A stretch of 64,000 nucleotides of DNA from Symbiodinium natans. Lineage: Eukaryota > Sar > Dinophyceae > Suessiales > Symbiodiniaceae. The DNA lies in assembly GCA_905221605.1 (NCBI GenBank), contig CAJNDS010002500.1, positions 81,001 through 145,000 of the forward strand, read 5' to 3'. Positions within the stretch are counted from its first letter, which is position 1; every line of letters starts with the position of its first letter. The notes under the pieces were generated by a model, which was not told where the DNA came from, did no database searches, and saw nothing but the letters and a program-made list of their open reading frames with translations. Below are positions 55,226 through 64,000 of this stretch, piece by piece. The position numbers and the translations under genes were made by a program.

Positions 55226-58200
55226 TCCTTCAATTACACTTTTGCAGACCCCGCCTTGCTCCGGCGCCTCCGCATCTGCCTCGCTTTGCCGGTTGGCAAA
55301 GGCATCGTGGATCACCCAGACTATACTTTAAGGTTGAGGGTTGGTTTAGGGACGATACTTGTAAGAATCAGAGCTACCAGAACCCTAAACCCTAAATCCT
55401 AAACTAAACCCTAGCGATGCTCATAAGAATCAAAGTGATCAGAATCAGAGAACAACAGTCAATTTCTGAGCATTAACATCATGGATGCCTCCCTACAAAA
55501 AGATAAAAAAAAAAAAAAAAACGTCTCCGACAACGTCTCAAGTCACAGAAGGCTGGGCCTGCTAAGCCCACCGGAGAAACGCGTCAAAAAACGAGGGCTC
55601 ATATGGCCTTACTTGTATATATATATATATACTTATTTTACTATCTATATTTACATATTTATATCTAATTATAGTATAGAGAAATTACGAAGAGTACGAA
55701 GAACAAACAGACTGCAATTGTCTGGGAGGCTCCGCGGCACCATTCGGGAGGCGGAAGAACAGACAAGGTTTGGGACCCTGAATTCCGGGGTCCAGATTTT
55801 CGTCCACAAAAACACGGATCTCGTTCCCGTCTCGTCCTCTATCTCGTCTCTAAACAGACCGAAAATCATCATTGTGGCCAAAAACCCAGCCAGCTTCCTC
55901 TGAAAGTTTGTTTTTGCTCCTTTCAAGCCTTACAAAATCATCTTGCAAATTGCCTGCCGGTTTCCTCTAGAAGGCTCCGGACCTCTAGAAGGCTCCGGAG
56001 CCATTCGGGAGGCTCACCACATCAACCTGCTGGGCTGCGCGAGAAAGATTTCCCGAGCATGAATAAATAATTTTGACTTTCGGACCTGTGCGAGCTCTTC
56101 CTGGCGGCTCCCAAAGAAACCTGGCTGCCAAAATGGTTTCTACAGGTCCTGAGAACAACATTTCAGTGTTTTGGCCCTTTTGTTCTGCCTCATGGCCTTA
56201 CAAGAGCCTGCCGAGCTGAGCTGGAGCCGGCCAAAGTAACTTGATCTTGGCAATATATGGTGCTGTGCAAGATGTTCTTCCCGGATGGGGGCTCAGAAGG
56301 ATCGATTGCTCCCAAGTCGAAAATGGCAGCATTTGGAACTGTGCAAGATGTTCTTGCCGGTGGAAGGGGCAAAACGATTCTTTTTTTCCCCACAAGAGCG
56401 TCGGGTAGGACTGTCCTTAGAGACCGCGTGGGCCTCTCATGGGCCTTGGAAGCCCCGAAACCTGTTCAAACTTTGCCCCCCCTTGGGCAATTAACATGGC
56501 GTGAGGAGCTCCTGTCACCGGGTCGCCGATCAAACGATTCTTTCAGGCCTTGAAAAGATTGCACGGAAGGGAGCCGAACGCCGGCTGGTGTAAATTCATC
56601 ATGCGATCATGCATCCCATGCTCTCGGAGGCCCCTATCTCGTTCTCCAATGAACGGCGCAAAGACAAAAGCCATGTCTGCTTCTCAAATGGTATTCAGGA
56701 GATGCAAAGAACAAATAAGGTCGGCTGCTCATATATGTGTGCATATGTATGTGTATATATAAATATATACTGACCCGAAACGCCAAACACAATGAGACCC
56801 CTTGCAGCCCCGCAAAAGCTTGGGACAAATACGTGGGCCTCGGGTTGCGCCTCCGATTGCAGTGGAAGTGAGTTCCTGTCCAGGACTCCCCCCAAAAACA
56901 GCCAACAACTCAGATAAACATCCAAGAACATGCTGTGGCAGCTCTGCGGGCGTTTAAAGGCAAGCATTGGTGTCGGAAAGAGTCTCAGCACGTAACAGGA
57001 ATTCTGCCTACAACGTGGCAGAAGGCCTCAGAGCGCCGCTGTCCTTGATCCCCTGGGGAAGATCGGCAGAACATCGGTCAGAATCATGATCGCCATGATA
57101 ATAGTGGTGATAATGTTAACCAATGAGAATCATGGTCGTAATCATGGCACAGGGAGAATAATGATAATCATGACAACGATCGCCGGTTCAAAGCTTGTCA
57201 AGGTTAGAGAATGGTCACCACAGAACGATGGCTCAAAAAGCTCCAGTGTTGTTTTCTCTTCTTATGCTGTCTGTTTGATCTTCTCGGGGGGGTTCGAAAC
57301 AGAAGCATCTGCATGCATCTGCGTGCCTGCTCTGACCACGCAAGCTCTGCAGCCATCATATGTCATACACTGTTGATCACAGCCCCCAGCCTGCTCATCC
57401 ACAAGTTTGGCATGTTTCTGCCTCAACACAAAGCAAAACTGTAATGAAGAAGCTCACACCAAGACGCAGCTTTAATCTTCAAGCAGTCACAACGATTCCA
57501 AGTTACAGTTGGACTAGGGCTTCTTGGTTTCCACAGGTCTTGACCGGATGCGGTTGGCAGGCTGCGCTTGGGAACACAGGGCCGCTCCCTATGTACTTTT
57601 AGGCCCACGATTAATTAAACATCACACCCAAGAAAGGCGAGCCCGAACGTCAAGAGAACCCGCCCTTTAGGTGGAAATATGGGGTACCCCTAACATACCC
57701 CAAGATTGCGAAATTCTTATAGAACCCCCCCCCCCCCACCCCCCCCAAAAAAAAGGCAAAACAAGGCACAACTCGAGTTTCTGCAGCCCCCATTTGCGTG
57801 TTTTTTTTCCGGAGTATCCCCGAGCTCTTTGCAGCTGGGCTGGCGACGCGTGGGGGTCCGGCGGCGCAGGCCTGAGCACAAAGGGATTCGGAAACTTGGG
57901 TTGCATATAGGGATGTTTAGGGGCTTCAGGGTTTAGGGTTTAGGGTGAGGGTTTAGGGTTTAGGGTTCAGGGTTCTCTAGACATGAAGTCCCTCATAAAG
58001 GGTTCGTATGTAGGGGATGTAAGGCACCTGATTTCCTATTGGGCACTAGTAAGGGAAGGGACTATGGACGCGCGACCAGAGGCAATGATTTTGTAGCTAA
58101 TTTGGGCAACCACGTGCACATCCCTAGAATTAGCTCTAGCCAAGGTGCCACAAGGTGAGATTAGGGTTTAGGGTCTAGGGTCTAGGGTCTAGGGTCTAGG

Positions 58201-58438
58201 GTTTAGGGTTTAGGGTTTAGGGTTTAGGTTTTTCCAAACAGGTCCCCACGCAGTATTAGGCAACGATTGGGTGGCGATCGTATGCCTCGAAGCGGTGCAG
58301 TCCTATGGGAATGTCAGGTTGTTGGGGGTTTCCGAAAAGTGCCATTGTGGGCTTTGTAATCTCGACTCTGGATACAGGCTTCATGCCGAAGCACCGCATA
58401 TTCATGCTCAGGGCGCGGCGGGGAAACGATGGCTTCTT
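55226..58438. other. No gene recognised; scattered repeats
   Basis: Contents: a poly-A tract at 55506-55521; a (TA)n tract at 55617-55631; an imperfect repeated AATGTGCAAGATGTTCTT-like word near 56262 and 56338; AATGAT-type low complexity at 57085-57180; a C then A run at 57726-57754; TTTAGGG-type units at 57927-57975 and 58163-58228 (the latter with TCTAGGG variants). Frames such as 55481-55903 (plus) lack recognised motifs. Confidence 0.35.
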
Positions 58439-58731
58439 TCATGATTGTGACTTGGTCCTGTACTGGCATCTCGCAGGTTGATCTTTCCGTTCAAAAGCCT
58501 GGACAAACAATGAAAACTTACTAAAGTGACGGGCAGAGATGATACCTTATGATATAGTGATTGCGAAGCGCGCAACAAACCAAGCATTCGGACAGGAACG
58601 GCTTCCTTTGACATGTTGTGGGCCCAAGCGCGTATACACTCCTCAGAGATGAATCCCTTTGAAAGCAGATGCCATGTGGTTTCTGACTGGGGTGGGCAAC
58701 TGGCAGGCTCTTGGTTTAGGAAGGACAACAT
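58439..58731 (-). CDS. Candidate two-exon 3' end of an unknown gene
   Basis: Exon 58731-58547 reads FLNQEPASCPPQSETTWHLL, SKGFISEECIRAWAHNMSKE and ends RASQSLYHK. A GT donor (AAG|GTATC) and a TTTGTCCAG acceptor bound a 48-base intron, after which 58498-58439 reads AFERKDQPARCQYRTKSQS and stops. Consistent reading through a clean intron makes it more credible than neighbouring frames. The intron is very short and the family is not recognised. The start is uncertain. Confidence 0.4.
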
Positions 58732-60380
58732 CCAGAGCCCGACGCGAATCTTCTGACAGGAAATGACCAGAAGTTGGTTTGAAAAAAAAATATCCGCGCG
58801 CAGGAATACCCCTTGGATGTGGTGCTACACTGCGCATGCTGCAGGGCACTGCGGGGCAAAGATCCCTTTGACTCTCACGTAACTTCACGGAAGGAATCAA
58901 TAGCCTTCAAGCTGGTTTCCAAGCGGCTCCTGCGGTGCCACGAGCACGCACTGATACAGGAGGAACTGCTGAAACAGGGCGCCTGGACATCAGCGGCTGC
59001 TGGTTCTTTGCTCCGCTCTTTGCTCCGCTGTCATCCGCTGTGATCTCCGTGCTTCTGTGTGGCCTGTGAGGAACTCCGTCAGCAGCCGGATCTCCGAAAG
59101 GGTGAAGACCTCGACAGCTGAGCTCCCAAAAAGGTGGAAGCCGCTTCAAGGGCCAGCAAACCCAAAAGTATCCCCAAGTCACAGGAGCCACGCGCACAAG
59201 TGATCGTTAAAGACCTTTACAAACCTTCCTTCGAAAACCTTGAGGTTGAAACCCTCTCTCGGCAGGTGCGGGCCCGGGTCGCGCACGCCCAGGGCCAAGG
59301 TTGACCCGGCTGGAACCTGGAGTTGCCAGGGCCGCTGGGCCCACTTCCAGCTGTACAAAAAAGGCATCTTTAATCAAACTTCAGAATTTCCCACCCCCAC
59401 CAGCTGAAACTGAAGACCTCATATCTGACATGTCCCTCGGCATTTGCTTCACAAACCATCAACTGCTTCTTCTTCTTCTTCGTCTTCTTCCTTGTGCTTC
59501 GGAAGGGCTTTGCCTCATCTCGGTCGATCATCTTCCTAGCCGTGGTGGCGGCAGCAAAGGAGTGCGCCAGGAGTAACCTGCCATGCGACCAGACATAGAC
59601 ATGCGCGTTTGTGATATTATTATTCTTATTATTATTATTATTATTATTGTTATTGTTATTATTGTTGTTTTTGTCAGTCTGTCTGGGCCCCGGGGCTTCA
59701 GAACCGTCGAACAGAATCGCGGTTTTCCTGTGGCCTATCGGACGCTCAACATTCGGGCAGTGCCTTCAAGGGGGGGGGGGGGCACGCACTAAACGACGTG
59801 ACGCTCTGCCCAGCAACCCTCGGTGGGCCAAAGCAGAGCCCTGGAGGGAAAGGCACTCAGCCAGCACACTTAAGCCTGACGAGGTCAAACTTCCACTCTC
59901 AAAACACAACGTCTGGTGCGCCCCGAGGCCCCGAAGCCTTGAGGTGCGGGGGCTGTGGTGTCGAATTGCCGAAGCCCAGAATCTCCGAAAACCCTAAATC
60001 CCCGGTCTGCACTGGTGAGCTGCGGCCTTTTGAACTCCTGGAAGCATTCGTAGATGGAAGACGTCTCTCCTTACCATATGGCTCATTCTGTCAAACTGGC
60101 ACCAGCTGCACAAGAACGCTGCCCTCAACACCCTTCAGCCCCCCACCAGGGCACTAGCCACTCTTTGTTTTTTTGGCGTTGGTACAAGTTGTGCTTATTG
60201 TTCTCTCTGTTTGAAAGTTGACATTTTATGATAGGACTCCCGGTCTCATTCCGACGGCTACCAAAAGTTGGAAGAGCATGAAGACAAGCGGCAATTTCAA
60301 TTTCTCATGGATCATACAATGCTTCATTGTCAAACACATGAGCATCTGATGTATGTGCGTGTGTGACAATGTGCATGAAT
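58732..60380. other. No gene recognised; ATT microsatellite
   Basis: (ATT)n lies at about 59616-59665 and a G run at 59770-59781. Frames on both strands lack known motifs. Confidence 0.35.
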
Positions 60381-60619
60381 CCATATATATATATATATAT
60401 ATGCTCACCCCCCCCCCCCCCTCGACAGACCCCGGAAGCAAAAAAAGGCTGAGGGCGCGACGGACAGCATAGCTGCACACAGTAGCCAGACACGTTAACA
60501 CACAATAGAGCATATTTTTTTCGATTAGTACGGCTTTGTGTTCGCAATGAAAGATGCAGACAGATGTGAGAAGGACGCATGCTGTAAGGACCTGAACAAT
60601 TTGCTCGACATCGTGGATT

Positions 60620-61795
60620 GCTATTAATTTTAATAAGATTGCTCTTAGTTTTACTTGGGTTCCTATTAAGTTTATTAGGATTCATAGGCTTCGTATGAGT
60701 TCAATAGGAATCCTATTTAAATCAATAGGAACCCCATTAAAATGAATGAGAACCCTATTGAAATTAAGACGAGTCTTCTTTGAAAACTTAGTAAGAATCC
60801 TAGTACAATTAAGAAGAACCTGGTTGAAATACGTAGAAGCTCCTATTAAAATTTCTTGGCGTCCTAAATTCAGAGGAACCATAGGAAGGCCATTCAAATG
60901 AATAGGAACCCTTTTGAATTCATAGGAATGCTATTAAAATTAATAGGAACCCTACAAAAGAATCTATGAATTCTTTTTAAGAGTAACAGGAATCCGTGTA
61001 ACATGAAGATGAATCCTATTAAAGGATTAAGAGGAGCCAATAAAATTCTATAAAAAAAGTAATGTGGACCCTTCAAAACTTAAAACACTAAGAGTCGTAC
61101 TGTTAGAATTATAATAAACACTATTAAAACATTTAATTAACAGGATTGCTAAAAAAAACAAATGAGAGTTACAATAACATTACTTCGAGTCCAATTGAAA
61201 TGAATAGGGAACAGGATTTAAAAAGATAATCGGAGCACTGTGGAATCTAGTAGGAATCCTATGATCCTGTCAACATGAATGAGAAACCCTGTTAAAATGA
61301 ATACGAAGCCTATTCCAATTAATCAGAAGCCTTTTTAAATGAATAGGAAGCTTGTCAAAGCAAAAGGAACCCAATTAGAAATTGTAAGACATCTTATGAA
61401 AATGAATAAGAAACCTATTGAAGTTAATAGGAATATGTATAAAATTTGTTCTGAAGCTTTTTAAATTTCTAAGACTTTTATTAAAACTAACTAGGAAGAA
61501 GAATGTTATTACAATTACTCAGAATCGTATTCCAATTATTTGGCATTTGATTAAAATGAATGGGAATCAATATTAAACCCAATAAAGTCCTTTAACAGGC
61601 ATCCTTTAAAATCTAATACGAACCCCATTAAACAAATACAGGAATCCCATTGCCATTGAAAATCACTTAGAATGCTAGTAAGATGATTAGGAGCCTTGTT
61701 AATTAAATAAGGACTCCCGTTAAAGTGAACAGGAGTATTATTAAATTGAATAGGCAGCCTAAAACATAATAAGGAATCATATAAGAACCCCTGAA
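60620..61795. repeat. AATAGGAATCCTATTAAAA-type minisatellite, array 2
   Basis: About 1.2 kb of degenerate 20-30-base units of the same family as 27411-28195, with AATAGGAACCC and AATAGGAATCC cores alternating with TTAAAATGA. Strongly A-rich, non-coding. Confidence 0.85.
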
Positions 61796-62940
61796 AAACT
61801 CTTATCAAAAATCCAGTTTCTAAAAATCCAAAAATCCAAACATCCAAACATCCACCCCAAAGGTTTGGATTTTTGGAAACTCGAGCGGGAGCCTCAAAAT
61901 CCAAAAACCGAGCAAATTCCTCGAGTTTACAAAATTCCAAAAACCCAGAAAAACCCACCCCAAGGTTTGGAATTTTGGAAACTCGAGGAATTTGCTCGAT
62001 TTTTTGATTTTGAGGCTCCCGCTCGAGTTTCCAATTTCATATTTCTCATGAGTGTAGAACCCCTAAAAGAATCTCACCAAAACCAAAAAATCCAAAAATC
62101 CAAAAATCCCAACCCAAGTTTCGGATTTTTGGAAACTCGAGGAATTTGCTCAAAGTCCAAAAAAACCCAAAATTCCTCGAGTTTCCAAATTCCAAAAACC
62201 CAAAATCCCAACCCCAGTTTCGGATTTTTGGAAACTCGAGGAATTTGCTCAAAATCCAAAAAAACCCAAAATTCCTCGAGTTTCCAAAATTCCCAAAATC
62301 CAAAAATTCCACCCCCAAGGTTTGGATTTTTAGAAACTCGAGCGGGAGCCTCGAAATCCAAAAAACCCAAAATTCATCGAGTTTCCAAAATTCCAAATCC
62401 AAAAATCCCAACCCCAGTTTCGGATTTTTGGAAACTCGAGGAATTTGCTCAAAATCCAAAAAAACCCAAAATTCCTCGAGTTTCCAAAAATCCAAAAATC
62501 CAAAAATCCCAACCCCAGTTTCGGATTTTTGGAAACTCGAGGAATTTGCTCAAAATCCAAAAAAACCCAAAATTCCTCGAGTTTCCAAAAATCCGAAACT
62601 GGGGTTGGGGTTTTTGGATTTTTGGAATTTTGGAAACTCGAGGAATTTTGGGTTTTTTTTGGATTTTGAGCAAATTCCTCGAGTTTCCAAAAATCCGAAA
62701 CTGGGGTTGGGATTTTTGGATTTTTGGATTTTTGGAAACTCGGCAATTTTGGGTTTTTTTGGATTTTGAGCAAATTCCTCGAGTTTCCAAAAATCCGAAA
62801 CTTGGGTTGGGATTTTTGGATTTTTGGATTTTGGAAACTCGAGGAATTTTGGGTTTTTTTGGATTTTGAGCAAATTCCTCGAGTTTCCAAAATTGGTTTT
62901 TTTTGGAGTTTTGGATTTTTGGAAACTCGAGGAATTTTGG
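61796..62940. repeat. GGAAACTCGAGGAATTT palindromic array
   Basis: Units of about 95-110 bases carry two head-to-head CTCGAG words (GGAAACTCGAGGAATTTG, then AAATTCCTCGAGTTTCC) and the spacer AACCCCAGTTTCGGATTTTT. Near 62590 the whole array flips: the spacer becomes AAAAATCCGAAACTGGGGTT onward. Frames of 200-330 codons in both strands are repeat translation. Confidence 0.95.
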
Positions 62941-63042
62941 AGTGGTGCTCTTCCCCCCCCCCCCGCTTCCTGGACAGATCGGAAATACAATTCCGGGGTC
63001 TGTCGAGGGGGGGGGGGGTGACCATATATATGTATGTATATA

Positions 63043-64000
63043 GACAGATCGATAGATAGATGGATAGATAGATGGATAGATAGATGGATAGACAGATAGC
63101 ACCTAGCCGCAGTCTTGACTGTGTAATACATTCTATCTACGATCCTGAGTTTCCGGCCGATCAATCGCAACCCACAGTCACAACGTTGAAGCCCTAAACC
63201 AAAAATCTTTACAACCACGGGCCCCGGACCCAGGCGCTTTGGAGATTTCGACTTCCGGTGCCTTTGAACAAATATAGGGTTTAGGGTTTAGGGTGTGGGG
63301 TTTGGGGTTTGGGGTTTGGGGTTTGGGGTTTCAGGTTTAGGGTTTCAGGTTTGGGGCCCCACTGGCTTCTCTGAATGTGTGGTATGATGGTGGAGCATGG
63401 TTCCCATGAGAACCAGCGGAGATCACCTCTTGAACGCCTGAGGCATCCAAACCGTAGCTTTGTAAACTTCGCCGCAAAAGTAAACCGGCAAGGCGGGGCA
63501 CAGTCAGCAAATAAGCCAGCAGGATTTTTGGTGAAACGACGCGCTCAGAAGAATTTTGCGAAGAAGACTACAGGCTGCGTTAATGCGTCGGACTCGTTGT
63601 GCTGTTGGGGCTTGCCACAGCCCAGCACAACACCTTAAGCTAGGTTTGTCTCGCAGCGCGCAGGACCTCTACAGTTGCATTTGTGCAGGGGGGGGCGGGG
63701 TCTTCGGAGCCTTTAAAAGGCCAAACGCGGAAAGCCTTAGCAGAACGAAGTTGTGGACTTCAATACATCTTTATAGCTTCGAAAGTCTTTGCACGGAACT
63801 TCACGGAACATCACGGAAACTTCACGGAACCGTGGAGATCCATCGAGTGCTGCGAGCAAGTTGTAAGCAAGGTGCATCATCTCCAGAATCTCCTGCAGAA
63901 TTCGGACCTTGGAAGCTCTCAGAGTTCAACACAAGTGCACCCCTTTCCATCTCCCGAAGCCCTAAAACCACAAGACGTATGAAAGAAGGACCCGGCACGG
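63043..64000. other. No gene recognised; GATA/GATG and TTTGGGG repeats
   Basis: GATAGATGGATA tract to about 63099; TTTAGGG then (TTTGGGG)n at about 63275-63355. The plus frame at 63375-63638 is basic and Asn/Ala-rich but not recognised. G run at 63688-63699. Confidence 0.35.

Larger units (their letters stand above)
60381..63042. mobile_element. Terminal-inverted-repeat minisatellite island 4
   Basis: Left end: (TA)n, ATGCTCACC, C run, CTCGACAGACCCCGGAA. Right end, as reverse complement: (TA)n, TGGTCACC, C run, CTCGACAGACCCCGGAA. The 17-base inner word is identical at both ends. The 2.5 kb interior holds an AATAGGAATCC array (shared with island 1) and a palindromic CTCGAG array. No gene. It is the clearest member of the family. 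Confidence 0.7.

Noticed and set aside
61865..63218. Frames of up to 334 codons with repeated FLETRGICSKSKK-like peptides
   Set aside because: Repeat translation of the CTCGAG array; the same peptides appear on both strands because the array is inverted.
1..64000. Possibility of a plant genome because of TTTAGGG
   Set aside because: The GC and GA donors, AG|G acceptors and repeat style of the kinase gene fit dinoflagellates better. Other alveolates with TTTAGGG telomeres cannot be fully excluded.

Overview
The window looks like nuclear DNA of a dinoflagellate; I cannot name the genus. The main evidence is a kinase gene that can be reassembled by eye from at least 15 very short exons (about 28-81 bases). 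Its introns start with GC, GA or GT (8, 3 and 3 of 14 donors read) and nearly always end AG followed by G. This splice usage, plant-type TTTAGGG repeats scattered inside the chromosome, RNA-binding proteins with the NGNIPQGL-type signature, heavy simple-repeat content and low gene density all fit dinoflagellates. Every gene I can identify lies on the minus strand, which matches the one-directional gene blocks of this group.

Left part (1-24.6 kb). A plant-type DYRK kinase gene lies at 12.4-18.3 kb (minus). It sits in a tandem segmental duplication. Unit 2 (about 10.2-19.0 kb) has the kinase. Unit 1 (about 3.75-10.1 kb) has lost the corresponding 5.3 kb of kinase exons, keeping only one decayed exon at 9.04-9.11 kb. 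Unit 1 instead carries about 3.1 kb absent from unit 2, holding a single-exon gene (6992-8095) whose C-terminal part resembles the tail of bacterial RHS/haemagglutinin-type polymorphic proteins. A multi-exon, multi-RRM RNA-binding protein gene follows at 20.1-21.7 kb. Several interstitial telomere-like arrays lie at 23-24.6 kb.

Middle part (25.8-41.8 kb). This is mostly repeat DNA, but it is organised. At least three segments of 2.4-2.9 kb (25.8-28.3, 28.6-31.1, 38.9-41.8 kb), plus a fourth at 60.4-63.0 kb, are bounded by inverted ends made of (TA)n, a GGTCACC-like motif, a homopolymer C/G run in most cases, and a short element-specific word that is repeated in inverted orientation at the other end. 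Inside, each carries minisatellite arrays, which are commonly themselves inverted about a centre. A possible smaller member is at 38.0-38.8 kb. A different inverted repeat (CACTTGTGACCAC-like) bounds a minisatellite of roughly 48 copies of a 35-base unit at 31.5-33.3 kb. This family of terminal-inverted-repeat minisatellite islands is the most unusual structure in the window.

Right part (42-64 kb). One clear gene is a single-exon 513-residue NYN-domain (PIN-like) putative ribonuclease at 47199-48740 (minus). Candidate exons of unknown proteins are at 43.5, 50.0-50.7 (with an apparent frameshift) and 58.4-58.7 kb (all minus). Small hairpin elements resembling MITEs occur at 23.0, 46.1 and 55.0 kb, and one at 17.5 kb is demonstrably an insertion because the duplicated copy lacks it. 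The remaining sequence is intergenic or intronic, with microsatellites and further TTTAGGG arrays. Exon boundaries and functions are inferred by reading alone; no search was run.
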